NCBI RefSeq assembly: GCF_003050785.1
Contig: NZ_QAOH01000002.1
Span: 285,127-349,126, forward strand
Reading direction: 5' to 3'
Origin: Celeribacter persicus
GTDB taxonomy: Bacteria; Pseudomonadota; Alphaproteobacteria; Rhodobacterales; Rhodobacteraceae
DNA length: 64,000 nt
How positions within the stretch are numbered: the first letter of the stretch is position 1; each line of letters opens with the position of its first letter. Position numbers and translations under genes: made by a program. Of the stretch, positions 43,949-52,841 are shown piece after piece. The notes below the pieces were generated by a model that did not search any database, was not told the origin of the DNA, and saw nothing but the letters and a program-made list of their open reading frames with translations.

Positions 43949-46462
43949 CTAATAGAGCCCGCCCGACGAGAGCGAGTTGATTGTCGCCTTCTCCGGCACG
44001 GTGATGGTGCGCCCGGTCGAGGTCTGGACCTCGCGCGTACCGTCTTCGCTATCGCTCTCGCCCGCCGAGAACAGCGGCAGGTCGGCCCCCATGGCGAAAC
44101 CGCCATCATAGGTCAGACCGAAGATCGGCTCTTCGCCATCGCGGAAATATTCCGCCACCACGTTCGGACCGGAGGCATCGTCGCTGAGGCGCGCGCCGGT
44201 ATAGCGGTCGATCTTGATGAAGTGACCGCCCGGCGGCACCTTGAATTTCCCGCCGCCGTATTTCTTCACCGCTTCCTGCATGAAGCTGTTGAACACCGGG
44301 CCGCAATAGCCGCCGCCCGAAGCCCCCCGCATCGCGCGCGGCGTGTCGTAGCCGATGTAGCAACCGGCCACGATGTTCGAGGTAAAGCCGATAAACCACG
44401 CATCCTTACCGTCGTTCGTCGTCCCGGTCTTGCCCGCCACCGGCACCGGCAGGTTGACCTTGCCGGCGGCCGTACCGCGCTGCACCACGCCCTGCATCAT
44501 CGACGTGAGCTGATAGGCAGTGATCGCATTAATCATGCGTTCACGGTTCGAAACGATCCTGGGGGCGACGCCGGGATCGAGAGAGGCCACCTCGCAATCC
44601 TCGCAGATGCGGGCGTCATGGCGATAGATCGTGCGGCCGAAACGGTCCTGCACCCGGTCCACCAGTGTCGGCTCCACCCGCTCACCGCCATTGGCAAACA
44701 TCGCATAGGCAGAGACCATCTTGAACACGGTGGTTTCCTCGGCCCCCAGAGCGGAGGCGAGATATTGCCCCATATGGTCATAAACGCCGAAGCGTTCGGC
44801 ATAGCGCGCCACCGTGTCCATGCCAATCTCTTGCGCGAGACGGATGGTCATGAGGTTCCGCGATTGCTCGATCCCGGTCCGGAGCGGTGTCGGACCGTAA
44901 TATTTGTTCGACGCGTTCTTGGGCCGCCAGACACCTTGCGGTGTGTTCACCTCGATGGGCGCATCGACGATGATCGTCGCGGGGGTAAAACCACTGTCCA
45001 GCGCAGCCGCATAGACGAAGGGCTTGAAGCTCGACCCCGGCTGGCGCGTCGCCTGCGTCGCGCGGTTGAACACCGAGTGCTCATAGGAAAAGCCGCCCTG
45101 CATCGAGATCACGCGACCGGTGTTGACGTCCATGGCCACAAAAGCGCCCTCGACCTCCGGCACCTGACGCAGGGTCCAGCGGATCAGATCGCCCTCCCCG
45201 TTATCCCCCGAGGTCATGCGCCGGATATGCACTACGTCGCCACGGGAGAAATTATCGCGGAAACTGCCCTTGATCCATTTGATGTCCTCGCGCGGCACCG
45301 AAACCTCGCCAATGCCATCCTCGACCATCACGGACATGGAGCCGTCACCGATCTCATTGACAACACCGACATACCATGTGCCGTCGAGCGTGATGTCGCG
45401 TGCCACGCGTACACCGGCCAGCGCCGCTTCCCATGAGCCGTCATCGAGTGTCGCCGGATCAATGGTCTTGCCGGTGCCGCGCCAGAGCCCCCGCGAACGG
45501 TCGAGTTCCTCCAGACGACGTTGCAGGGAATGGGCCGCCACCGTCTGCATCTCCGGGTCCATGGTGGCGCGGATCGACAACCCGCCCTCGAAGAATTCCT
45601 CCTCGCCGAAATCCTTCGACAACTGACGGCGAATTTCATCGGTGAAATAATCGCGCGGCGGCAGGGTTTCACGGTAAGACGGGTAATCGCCGGTCTGCAC
45701 CGTCTTGATCGGCTTCTCCCGCGCCGTCTCGTATTCTTCCTGGCTGAGATAGCCATTCTCGTACATCTCGCGCAGCACGTAATTGCGCCGCTCCAGCGCG
45801 CCGTCATAGTTCTTCGCCGGATTGTAGGAATAAGGCGCCTTGGGATGGATCGCAAGGAAGGCGGCCTCTTCCGGCGCAAGTTCCGTAAGCGTCTTGTTAA
45901 AATAGCTCTGCGCCGCCGCCGTGACGCCAAAGGAGCGCACACCGAGGTCGATCTCGTTGAGATAAAGCCCGAGGATCTGGTCCTTCGTGAGCGTCTGTTC
46001 CAGACGGGTGGCGAGGATCAGCTCCTTGATCTTGCGCTCGGCGGAACGTGAGCCGTCCAGAAGGAAGTTCTTCATCACCTGCTGCGTGATGGTGGACGCG
46101 CCGCGCAGCGGGCCGCCCTTGGCCGCCGTCAGCGCCGCAGAGGCCATGCCCCGCAGGTCATAGCCGTGGTGTTTGTAGAAATTCTTGTCCTCCGCCGAGA
46201 TGAAGGCGTTTTTCACCAGATCGGGGATTTCCTCCGGCGGCGTGTAGAGGCGGCGCTCCTTGGCGAACTCGTCGATGATCCTGCCCTCGCCCGAATAAAT
46301 GCGGGAGATCGTCGGGGGCTGGTATTGCGCCAGCGCCTCGTGGTTCGGCAGATCGCGCCCGTACATCCAAAAGATACCACCGATGACGATGGCCAACAGC
46401 AACAACCCCGTGGTGATCCACGAGAAAATCGTCCCGAAGAAGGAAAGGATGAATCTGAGCAC
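43949..46462 (-). CDS. mrcA: Penicillin-binding protein 1A (bifunctional class A)
   Basis: 837 residues from a GTG at 46462 with AGGAA upstream; a GTG at 46522 is also in frame. It polymerises and crosslinks peptidoglycan. A cytoplasmic stub and helix (about 8-33) lead to the GT51 transglycosylase with catalytic Glu 91 in SAEDKNFYKHHG. An OB-like insert follows, then the transpeptidase with Ser 477 in GSSFKPF, SRN, and Lys 678 in GKTGTTNDGKDAWF. The C-terminal tail is Ser/Thr-rich. Length and motif order are normal for alphaproteobacterial PBP1A. Confidence 0.95.
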   Translation of the reverse strand: MLRFILSFFGTIFSWITTGLLLLAIVIGGIFWMYGRDLPNHEALAQYQPPTISRIYSGEGRIIDEFAKERRLYTPPEEIPDLVKNAFISAEDKNFYKHHGYDLRGMASAALTAAKGGPLRGASTITQQVMKNFLLDGSRSAERKIKELILATRLEQTLTKDQILGLYLNEIDLGVRSFGVTAAAQSYFNKTLTELAPEEAAFLAIHPKAPYSYNPAKNYDGALERRNYVLREMYENGYLSQEEYETAREKPIKTVQTGDYPSYRETLPPRDYFTDEIRRQLSKDFGEEEFFEGGLSIRATMDPEMQTVAAHSLQRRLEELDRSRGLWRGTGKTIDPATLDDGSWEAALAGVRVARDITLDGTWYVGVVNEIGDGSMSVMVEDGIGEVSVPREDIKWIKGSFRDNFSRGDVVHIRRMTSGDNGEGDLIRWTLRQVPEVEGAFVAMDVNTGRVISMQGGFSYEHSVFNRATQATRQPGSSFKPFVYAAALDSGFTPATIIVDAPIEVNTPQGVWRPKNASNKYYGPTPLRTGIEQSRNLMTIRLAQEIGMDTVARYAERFGVYDHMGQYLASALGAEETTVFKMVSAYAMFANGGERVEPTLVDRVQDRFGRTIYRHDARICEDCEVASLDPGVAPRIVSNRERMINAITAYQLTSMMQGVVQRGTAAGKVNLPVPVAGKTGTTNDGKDAWFIGFTSNIVAGCYIGYDTPRAMRGASGGGYCGPVFNSFMQEAVKKYGGGKFKVPPGGHFIKIDRYTGARLSDDASGPNVVAEYFRDGEEPIFGLTYDGGFAMGADLPLFSAGESDSEDGTREVQTSTGRTITVPEKATINSLSSGGLY

Positions 46463-46650
46463 TGAGGTTTCCTGCAATCGTTCCCACACCCATGCGCCCC
46501 GCTGACTCGCTGTCACGGGCACATAACTTGCCCCTCCTTATACAGGGACGGCGCGTTGGTCAAAACATCCCCGGCCAGATCGCGCGCAATTGTGAGCAGA
46601 AAGACGCCACCCGTGAACGGTCCCGCTTGTCGCCTCCCGCGCGCGGGCCT

Positions 46651-47271
46651 ATGTCGCGTGACATGAAACCAGAAGACATCCTTCCCACCTACGAACGTCA
46701 GGCCCGCGCCTTTGACCTTGCACGCGAGAAAACCCTGTTCGAGCGGCCTTGGCTCGACCGGATGATGGGCTATACGCCCCAGACCGGTGGCAAGCGCAAT
46801 GTGCTCGATCTCGGTTGCGGCTCCGGGCGACCCATTGCGCAATACCTTTCAGACCGGCGTTGCGAGGTAACGGGTGTCGATGGGGCGGCGGCCATGGTGG
46901 CGCTGTTTCGGCAGAACCTGCCGCGCGCACGGGCGATCCATGCCGACATGCGGGGGCTCGACCTCGGAGAAACCTTCGATGCGGTCGTCGCATGGGACAG
47001 TTTCTTCCACCTCTCGGTGACGGATCAGCGCGAGATGTTCGCCACTTTCGCACGTCACCTGAACCCGCGTGGCACGCTTCTGTTCACCTCGGGCCCCGAG
47101 GCCGGTGAGGCAATCGGCAGTGTCGAGCACGAAACCGTCTACCATGCGTCGCTCTCGCCCGACGAATACCGACAGCTTATGGCCGATCAGGGAATGGAGG
47201 TCATCGCCTTCACCCCCGAAGATCCGGGCTGCACCGGGCATTCCGTGTGGCTGGCGCGCAAGAGCATCTGA
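46651..47271 (+). CDS. SAM-dependent methyltransferase, class I
   Basis: 206 residues from the ATG at 46651; the ATG at 46663 is an alternative, and neither has a clear ribosome site. Motif I VLDLGCGSGRP (51-61) and the acidic VTGVDGAAAMV mark a Rossmann methyltransferase. FDAVVAWDSFFHLSVTDQREMF and HLNPRGTLLFTSGPEAGEA follow in standard order. The substrate is unknown. With zinT it forms a two-gene plus-strand block between mrcA and amiC. Confidence 0.85.
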   Translation: MSRDMKPEDILPTYERQARAFDLAREKTLFERPWLDRMMGYTPQTGGKRNVLDLGCGSGRPIAQYLSDRRCEVTGVDGAAAMVALFRQNLPRARAIHADMRGLDLGETFDAVVAWDSFFHLSVTDQREMFATFARHLNPRGTLLFTSGPEAGEAIGSVEHETVYHASLSPDEYRQLMADQGMEVIAFTPEDPGCTGHSVWLARKSI

Positions 47272-47351
47272 GCGCCGCTTTCCTGTGCGCTGAACGCACG
47301 ATCCCCCCGCTTTCCCCTTGCCTCCCGGTGGCGATTTCTTTATGCAGGATT

Positions 47352-47366
47352 TGTTATATTATAACA
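47352..47366. promoter_or_regulatory. Zur operator of zinT
   Basis: TGTTATATTATAACA is a perfect 7-1-7 palindrome. Across 23 bases (47348-47370) it agrees with the published Zur consensus GAAATGTTATANTATAACATTTC except at four outer positions. It lies about 62 bases before zinT. Zinc repression with derepression in deficiency is expected. Confidence 0.8.
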
Positions 47367-47427
47367 TAACTTTTCATGCATAGCCTCTATACGCCAAGCT
47401 CCAACAAACACCCCAAGGAAAGTCCCT

Positions 47428-48072
47428 ATGCACAAGACTACCATCGCTCTGGCCTTTGCTGCCACCTTGGCCTCTGCACTGTCGCTTGCCCCACAGGCAC
47501 AGGCCCATGATCACAGCAGCCATGCGCACAATCATGATGCCGAAATCTATAAGGGCTATTTCGAAGACAGCCAGATCGCGGACCGTCCGCTGTCCGACTG
47601 GGAAGGCGACTGGCAATCCGTCTACCCGCTCCTGAGCGAAGGCAAACTCGACACCGTGATGGCGCACAAGGCCGAACATGGCGACAAGAGCGTCGCCGAA
47701 TACACCGCCTATTACACCACCGGCTATGCCACCGACGTGGACAGGATCGGGATCGACGGCAACATGGTCACCTTCCATCGCAGCGCCTCTGCCATTGCCG
47801 GACAATATAAAAGCGACGGCTATGAGATTCTGACCTATTCGAAAGGCAACCGTGGCGTGCGCTTCATCTTCGAGAAAGTCGCGGGCGATGCAGAGGCCCC
47901 GCAATACATCCAGTTCAGCGATCACCGCATTTTCCCCTCGAAGGCCGATCACTACCACCTCTATTGGGGGGATGACCGCGCCGCCGTGCTCGAAGAACTG
48001 ACCAACTGGCCGACCTATTATCCGGCCGGTCTGAGCGCATCCGAGATTGCTACGGAAATGATGGCGCACTGA
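47428..48072 (+). CDS. zinT: Periplasmic zinc-binding protein ZinT
   Basis: 214 residues with AGGAAAG before the ATG. Signal peptide 1-26 (AQA) is followed at once by a His-rich stretch HDHSSHAHNHD (27-37), then a lipocalin-like ZinT (YodA) domain: IYKGYFEDSQIADRPLSDWEGDWQS at its start and DHYHLYWG near residue 176 contribute metal-binding His. ZinT captures Zn (or Cd) in the periplasm and hands it to ZnuA under starvation. A Zur box precedes it; znuABC is not in this window. Confidence 0.95.
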   Translation: MHKTTIALAFAATLASALSLAPQAQAHDHSSHAHNHDAEIYKGYFEDSQIADRPLSDWEGDWQSVYPLLSEGKLDTVMAHKAEHGDKSVAEYTAYYTTGYATDVDRIGIDGNMVTFHRSASAIAGQYKSDGYEILTYSKGNRGVRFIFEKVAGDAEAPQYIQFSDHRIFPSKADHYHLYWGDDRAAVLEELTNWPTYYPAGLSASEIATEMMAH

Positions 48073-48085
48073 GTGCGATCCCGAG

Positions 48086-48105
48086 GAGGGCGTGGCTGCG
48101 CCCTC
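48086..48105. terminator. Hairpin after zinT
   Basis: GAGGGCG and CGCCCTC form a 7-pair stem with a 6-base loop, between zinT and the converging amiC stop. There is no good T-run, so its strength is uncertain. Confidence 0.55.
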
Positions 48106-48106
48106 A

Positions 48107-49336
48107 TCATTTCCTCAACTTGTCCTGAAGCGAGATCTCTTCGTCTTCCCAGCTCGACAGCGCATCGCGGATGGCCCAGGCGGCTTTCGTCCGCCAGGCC
48201 GGGTCCTTGAGTCTGGCGCGATCCCTGGCCGAGGACAGGAACCCAAGCTCGATCAGCACCGAGGGCATGTCTGGCGCTTTCAGCACGGAGAACCCGGCTT
48301 CGAGCCGCGGGCGTTTGTGCATGCCGACGCTCTCTTCGAGATACTGCACCAGAGTATCCGCCAGCCGGTCGGTGCGCGGGATCGTCTCGGTCCGCGCCAT
48401 GTCCATCAGTACGGTGGCAATCACATCATCCTGCCCGGTCAGATCAACACCTGCGAGCAAATCTGCCCTGTCATGCCGTTCGGCAAGCTTTTGCGAGGCC
48501 GCATCTGAGGCGCGTTCGGCCAGTGTGTAGATCGTCGCCCCCTCCGCGCGCCCTTCGGCGATGGCATCGGCATGGAGCGACAGGAACACATCCGCCTCCG
48601 CCTCCCGCGCGAGCGTCAGACGGGTCTCCAACGGGACAAACACATCCTCCGTCCGGGTCAGCGTGACCTCAAAGCCCCCCGCCCGATTCAGCACATCCTG
48701 CAATTCGCGCGCGAAGGTCAACATCAGGTCCTTTTCCCGCACCCCGTCGCGCTCCGCCCCCGGGTCGATACCGCCATGACCGGGATCGAGCACCACGCGC
48801 AGCGGTCCGTCGCCGAACTTGCGCGTTGGCACGGCCTTGGGCGCATCCTCGCCCGACGGGCGCACCAGCATCGCGTCAGGCGGCGTGCCCGTACCGAGCG
48901 CAAACTCGTCTGACGCAGTCGGATCGAGGTTGAGCGTCAGCACCGCCCCCTTGTCGTCGCGGCTCATCTCCGCATGGACCAGCGCATAGGGTTCTGCGAG
49001 ATCCATCACCATGCGCGACCAGCCGGGGGTGAAGCCACCGACCCGCACTCCGGTAATCCCTTCGGCGGTGTCGAACGCCCCGGTATCGAACCCGGTCCAG
49101 TCGACTTCGGAAAAATCGACGACCATGCGGCGGGGATTGTCGAGGGTGAAGATGCGAAACGGCACCGGCTGGCTCAGGCGCAGCATCATTTCGATGCTGT
49201 CGCCCTGATCGACCAGCGCCGACGCCGCGCTGTCGGCACGCGCAAGCGCCGTCAGCCCCCCGGATTGCCCCTGCGCCATACCCGGCGCGGCAATCAAGGT
49301 GGCCAGAAGAAATACTGCCGTTTTGAAAATCCGCAT
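48107..49336 (-). CDS. amiC: N-acetylmuramoyl-L-alanine amidase with AMIN domain
   Basis: 409 residues from the ATG at 49336. After a signal peptide (1-20, GMAQ) an AMIN domain (about 35-140) localises the enzyme to septal or polar peptidoglycan. The amidase_3 catalytic domain (about 178-400) shows zinc ligands His 187 and Glu 201 in LDPGHGGIDPGAERDGVREKDLML, LSLHADA, and the late LIELGFLS with the catalytic Glu. It cleaves amide bonds between glycan and stem peptide during division. In relatives this gene usually lies directly upstream of mrcA; here zinT and a methyltransferase intervene. Confidence 0.93.
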   Translation of the reverse strand: MRIFKTAVFLLATLIAAPGMAQGQSGGLTALARADSAASALVDQGDSIEMMLRLSQPVPFRIFTLDNPRRMVVDFSEVDWTGFDTGAFDTAEGITGVRVGGFTPGWSRMVMDLAEPYALVHAEMSRDDKGAVLTLNLDPTASDEFALGTGTPPDAMLVRPSGEDAPKAVPTRKFGDGPLRVVLDPGHGGIDPGAERDGVREKDLMLTFARELQDVLNRAGGFEVTLTRTEDVFVPLETRLTLAREAEADVFLSLHADAIAEGRAEGATIYTLAERASDAASQKLAERHDRADLLAGVDLTGQDDVIATVLMDMARTETIPRTDRLADTLVQYLEESVGMHKRPRLEAGFSVLKAPDMPSVLIELGFLSSARDRARLKDPAWRTKAAWAIRDALSSWEDEEISLQDKLRK

Positions 49337-49411
49337 TACAGCCCCGCTCTTTACCACAACAAAGGTTAACTGCTTCGCCCCGGCCTGCCTATGGGACAGA
49401 TGCAGCACTGA

Positions 49412-50572
49412 TCAAACTGTGAAGGCGCCCAAACTCCGCGCCGCCATGAACGCCCCGAGCCGTTTCAACCCCCCGCGAATGTCCTCGGTCGAACGGGCAT
49501 AGGAGAAGCGCAGCGTCTGCGCGCCGCGCACCGGATCGAAGTCGATCCCCGGCGTCACCGCCACGCCCGCCTCGGCGAGTATCGCGTCGCAGAAGGCCTT
49601 GCTGTCCTCCGTGTACGCCGACACATCGGCGTAGATGTAGAACGCCCCGTCCGGCGGCGCGATCTTGTCGAAGCCGATCTTCGGCAGCTCTTCGAGCATC
49701 AACCGGCGGTTCTCGGCATAGACATCGACCATCGCCTGACATTCCTGCCGCGCTTCGAGCGCACCGAGAGCGGCGACCTGCGAGGCATGGGGCGGGCAGA
49801 GGAAGAAGTTCTGCGCGATGCGTTCGATCACCCGCACGTGATCCTCCGGCACAACCATCCAGCCGATGCGCCAGCCGGTCATGGAGAAGAATTTCGAGAA
49901 CGAGTTGATGACATAGACATCGTCCGACAGTTCCAAAGCCGTGACCGCCCGGCCCTCGTACTGGATGCCGTGGTAAATCTCGTCGGAGATGAAGGCGATG
50001 CCCTTGTCGTGGCAGGCCTCAATCAGCGCGCCCATATCCTCATGCCCGAGCATGGTGCCGGACGGATTGCCCGGAGAGGCCACGATCAGCCCGTCGATCC
50101 CGTCGGGAATTTCTTCGGGCACGGGTTGCAGGCGGTTCTCCATCTTTGTCGGGATGCCTACTGGAGTGATGTCCAGTCCCGTGAGAATCTGGCGATAGGA
50201 CGGATAGCCCGGCTCGCCCATACCGACCTTTGCCCCCGCATCGAAAAGCGCCGTGAAGGCGAGGATGAACGCGCCCGAAGACCCCGGCGTGATCACCACA
50301 CGCTGCCAGTCGAGGCTGACCCCGTACCAATCCCGATACAGCGCTGCGATTGCCTTGCGCAGCTCCGGCAGACCGAGAGCCACCGTATAGCCCAAAGGCT
50401 CCGCCTCCATCGCTTCGGCCACCCGCGCCCGCGCTTTCGAAGGCGCACCTGTGGAGGGCTGGCCGACCTCCATATGGATGATATGCCGCCCCGCCTCCTC
50501 GGCCGCCCGCGCCGCCTCCATCACATCCATCACGATAAAAGGATCGACCACGGATCGTTGGGAGGTTTTCAT
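49412..50572 (-). CDS. PLP-dependent aminotransferase, class I/II
   Basis: 386 residues from the ATG at 50572 (AGGAG upstream). This fold-type I aminotransferase has PLP Lys 227 in SFSKFFSMTGWRIG, cofactor residues in SDEIYHG (Asp 197, Tyr 200) and the terminal Arg in LRFSYARS that binds substrate carboxylate. GPGNPSG-type and YGYTVALGLPELRKAIA motifs place it with aspartate/aromatic/alanine aminotransferases. The exact amino acid is not decidable. It is divergent from the BepA-like protease with 58 bases between starts. Confidence 0.88.
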   Translation of the reverse strand: MKTSQRSVVDPFIVMDVMEAARAAEEAGRHIIHMEVGQPSTGAPSKARARVAEAMEAEPLGYTVALGLPELRKAIAALYRDWYGVSLDWQRVVITPGSSGAFILAFTALFDAGAKVGMGEPGYPSYRQILTGLDITPVGIPTKMENRLQPVPEEIPDGIDGLIVASPGNPSGTMLGHEDMGALIEACHDKGIAFISDEIYHGIQYEGRAVTALELSDDVYVINSFSKFFSMTGWRIGWMVVPEDHVRVIERIAQNFFLCPPHASQVAALGALEARQECQAMVDVYAENRRLMLEELPKIGFDKIAPPDGAFYIYADVSAYTEDSKAFCDAILAEAGVAVTPGIDFDPVRGAQTLRFSYARSTEDIRGGLKRLGAFMAARSLGAFTV

Positions 50573-50630
50573 GAGACGGCTCCTGTGTTTGACTTCGGCC
50601 AACCCATGCCAGCCACCGGAAGGAATTGCA

Positions 50631-51980
50631 ATGCGGCGGATCGCGATCAGGACCCTTGCGGTTGCGCTCATGATGGCGCTGAGCTTCGCCGCCCTGCCGC
50701 GGGAAGGTCATGCCGCGACCATCCTGCGCGACCCGGACATCGAATATGCACTGAACCGTCTGGCGGGACCGATCTATGACGCGGCGGGCCTGTCGTCACA
50801 GCGCATGAAGATCATCATCATTCAGGACGACAGCCCGAACGCCTTCGTCGCCGACAACCAGCATATTTTCCTCCATTCAGGGCTGATCCTGCGTCTTGAG
50901 AGCGCTGCGCAATTGCAGGCCGTGATCGCCCACGAAGTCGCCCATATCACCGGCGGCCATATCACCCAGCGCTACGGTCAGGCAAAAACCGCCTCCACCA
51001 TCGCAGGACTTGGCCTGTTGCTTTCCGGCGCGGTGATCGCCGGGACCGGCAATGGCGAGGCGGCGGTGGGCCTCGCCATGGGCATTTCCGGCTCCGCGCA
51101 ACGCGTGCTCAACGGCCATTCGCGCGCGCAGGAAGCCTCCGCCGATCAGGCCGGCATCCGCTATATGGCCCGCGCGGGTGTGCCGCCGCAGGCCATGCTC
51201 GACGTGCTCGACATGTTTCGCGGTCAGGAAGTGCTCTCGGTCCAACGTCAGGACCCGTACACCCGCACCCATCCCCTAAGTCGCGAGCGTCTGCGCGCGC
51301 TCAAGGGCTATGTCGCGGCGACCCAAACCGTCGCCCCGCCCGATCCGAATGCCGACTATTGGTACGCCCGCGCCCGCGGCAAGCTCGAAGCCTTCATCCG
51401 CCCGCCCTCTTTCACACTGCGCCGAGTGAAGGCCTCGGATACATCCGACATCGCGCTGATGCGCCGCGCCGTGGCGCTGCATCGGGTGCCGAAACCGGCG
51501 GAGGCAATCGCTGCCATCAACACGCTTGTGGCACAGCGCCCGAAGGACCCGTATTACGCCGAACTTCAGGGACAAATCCTGCTCGAAAGCCGCCAGTTCG
51601 ACGCCGCTGTCGCCGCCTACGGTCGTGCCGCCTCTCTCGCGCCATCCGAGGCGCAAATCCAATCGGGCCTCGGTCGCGCGCTTCTGGCGCGGGGGCGCGA
51701 TGCCGATCTCAAATCCGCGATCAAGGCGCTGGAAACCGCACGCGGGCGCGATCCCTACGACACGGTGCTGTTGCGCCATCTCGCCACCGCCTATGCCCGT
51801 ACAGGTCAGGAGGCAATGGCCGCGCTCTGCGCCTCTGAGGCCCATGCCTTGCGCGGCGATTTCAAGGCCGCCCTGCCGCTTGCGAAACGCGCCTCTGCGG
51901 CCTTGGGTCACGGAACTGTAGGGTGGAACCGGGCACAGGATGTGATAGACGCCTCTGAACAGGCCCTCAAACGGAGATAG
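50631..51980 (+). CDS. Periplasmic M48 metalloprotease with TPR repeats (BepA-like)
   Basis: 449 residues from the ATG at 50631 (AAGGA upstream). The signal peptide (about 1-28, GHAAT) precedes an M48 peptidase domain with zinc motif HEVAH (101-105) and the third ligand in EASADQAGIRYM. From about residue 260 come TPR helices (AEAIAAINTLVAQRPKDPYY and following). The layout matches BepA/YfgC, which assists or removes misassembled outer-membrane proteins such as LptD. A DsbA-like protein follows 6 bases downstream, which fits a joint role in envelope-protein folding. Confidence 0.9.
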   Translation: MRRIAIRTLAVALMMALSFAALPREGHAATILRDPDIEYALNRLAGPIYDAAGLSSQRMKIIIIQDDSPNAFVADNQHIFLHSGLILRLESAAQLQAVIAHEVAHITGGHITQRYGQAKTASTIAGLGLLLSGAVIAGTGNGEAAVGLAMGISGSAQRVLNGHSRAQEASADQAGIRYMARAGVPPQAMLDVLDMFRGQEVLSVQRQDPYTRTHPLSRERLRALKGYVAATQTVAPPDPNADYWYARARGKLEAFIRPPSFTLRRVKASDTSDIALMRRAVALHRVPKPAEAIAAINTLVAQRPKDPYYAELQGQILLESRQFDAAVAAYGRAASLAPSEAQIQSGLGRALLARGRDADLKSAIKALETARGRDPYDTVLLRHLATAYARTGQEAMAALCASEAHALRGDFKAALPLAKRASAALGHGTVGWNRAQDVIDASEQALKRR

Positions 51981-51986
51981 ACCAAC

Positions 51987-52754
51987 ATGCCTTTTGCCAA
52001 AGCCTTTACCCGCCTCGGGGTTGCGGCGCTTTTCACCGCTTCCACCGCGCTTGCGGCCAATGCTTTTGACATGGCTGAGATGACGGATGCGGAGCGCGAA
52101 GCTTTCCGCGCCGAGGTGCGCGCCTATCTTCTCGAAAATCCCGAAGTGCTGATGGAAGCCGTGGACGTCTATCAGCAGCGTCAGGCCGAGGCACAGGTCG
52201 CCAATGACGCCGATCTGATCGCCGCCTATGCCGGACCGATTTTCGACGACACCAACGATGCGGTCTATGGCAACCCAGATGGCGACATCGTCATCGTCGA
52301 ATTCTCCGATTACCGCTGCGGTTATTGCAAGAAGGCCTACCCCGATGTGCAGGCGCTTCTGGAGAAAGACGGCAACATCAAGCTGATCGTCAAGGAATTC
52401 CCGATCCTCGGCGACGCCTCCGTTCTGGCCGCGCGCTTTGCCGTGGCGACCAAACTGGTCGAGGGCGACGAGGCCTATCTCAAGCTGCATGACGAGCTGA
52501 TGCAGTCACGCGGCGATATTTCCGAGGGCGCGCTGCGCCGTCTCGCCAATGGGCTGGAGATTGACGCGGACAAGGTGATTGCGGAGATGGAAAGCGATGC
52601 GGTGACGGCGATCCTCGCCCAGAACCATCAGCTCGCCACCGCGCTGCAAATCTCCGGCACGCCGGCCTTCATCATGGGAGACCAGATGCTGCGCGGCTAT
52701 GTGCCCTATGACGGCATGGTCGAGATCGTCAAAGAGGTCCGCGCCAGTCGCTGA
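51987..52754 (+). CDS. DsbA-family thiol:disulfide oxidoreductase
   Basis: 255 residues with GGAG upstream of the ATG. A signal peptide (about 1-24) precedes an N-terminal helical region (MTDAEREAFRAEVRAYLLENPEVL, seen in Com1/ScsC-like proteins). The thioredoxin fold has active site CGYC (111-114) and the cis-Pro loop SGTPAF. It probably forms or isomerises disulfides in the periplasm. It is co-transcribed with the BepA-like protease; in E. coli, BepA's client LptD needs rearranged disulfides, which makes the pairing sensible. A classic terminator follows. Confidence 0.9.
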   Translation: MPFAKAFTRLGVAALFTASTALAANAFDMAEMTDAEREAFRAEVRAYLLENPEVLMEAVDVYQQRQAEAQVANDADLIAAYAGPIFDDTNDAVYGNPDGDIVIVEFSDYRCGYCKKAYPDVQALLEKDGNIKLIVKEFPILGDASVLAARFAVATKLVEGDEAYLKLHDELMQSRGDISEGALRRLANGLEIDADKVIAEMESDAVTAILAQNHQLATALQISGTPAFIMGDQMLRGYVPYDGMVEIVKEVRASR

Positions 52755-52779
52755 GCCGTTATCTATGCCCTGAAATGAG

Positions 52780-52806
52780 AAACCCCGCCGGTTTGGCGGG
52801 GTTTTT
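52780..52806. terminator. Intrinsic terminator between dsbA-like gene and ispG
   Basis: AAACCCCGCC and GGCGGGGTTT pair over 10 bases with a 5-base loop and a T-run. It works for both converging genes. Confidence 0.9.
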
Positions 52807-52841
52807 GAGTATTTCGGCCATCAGAAAATCCGAAAGGACGA

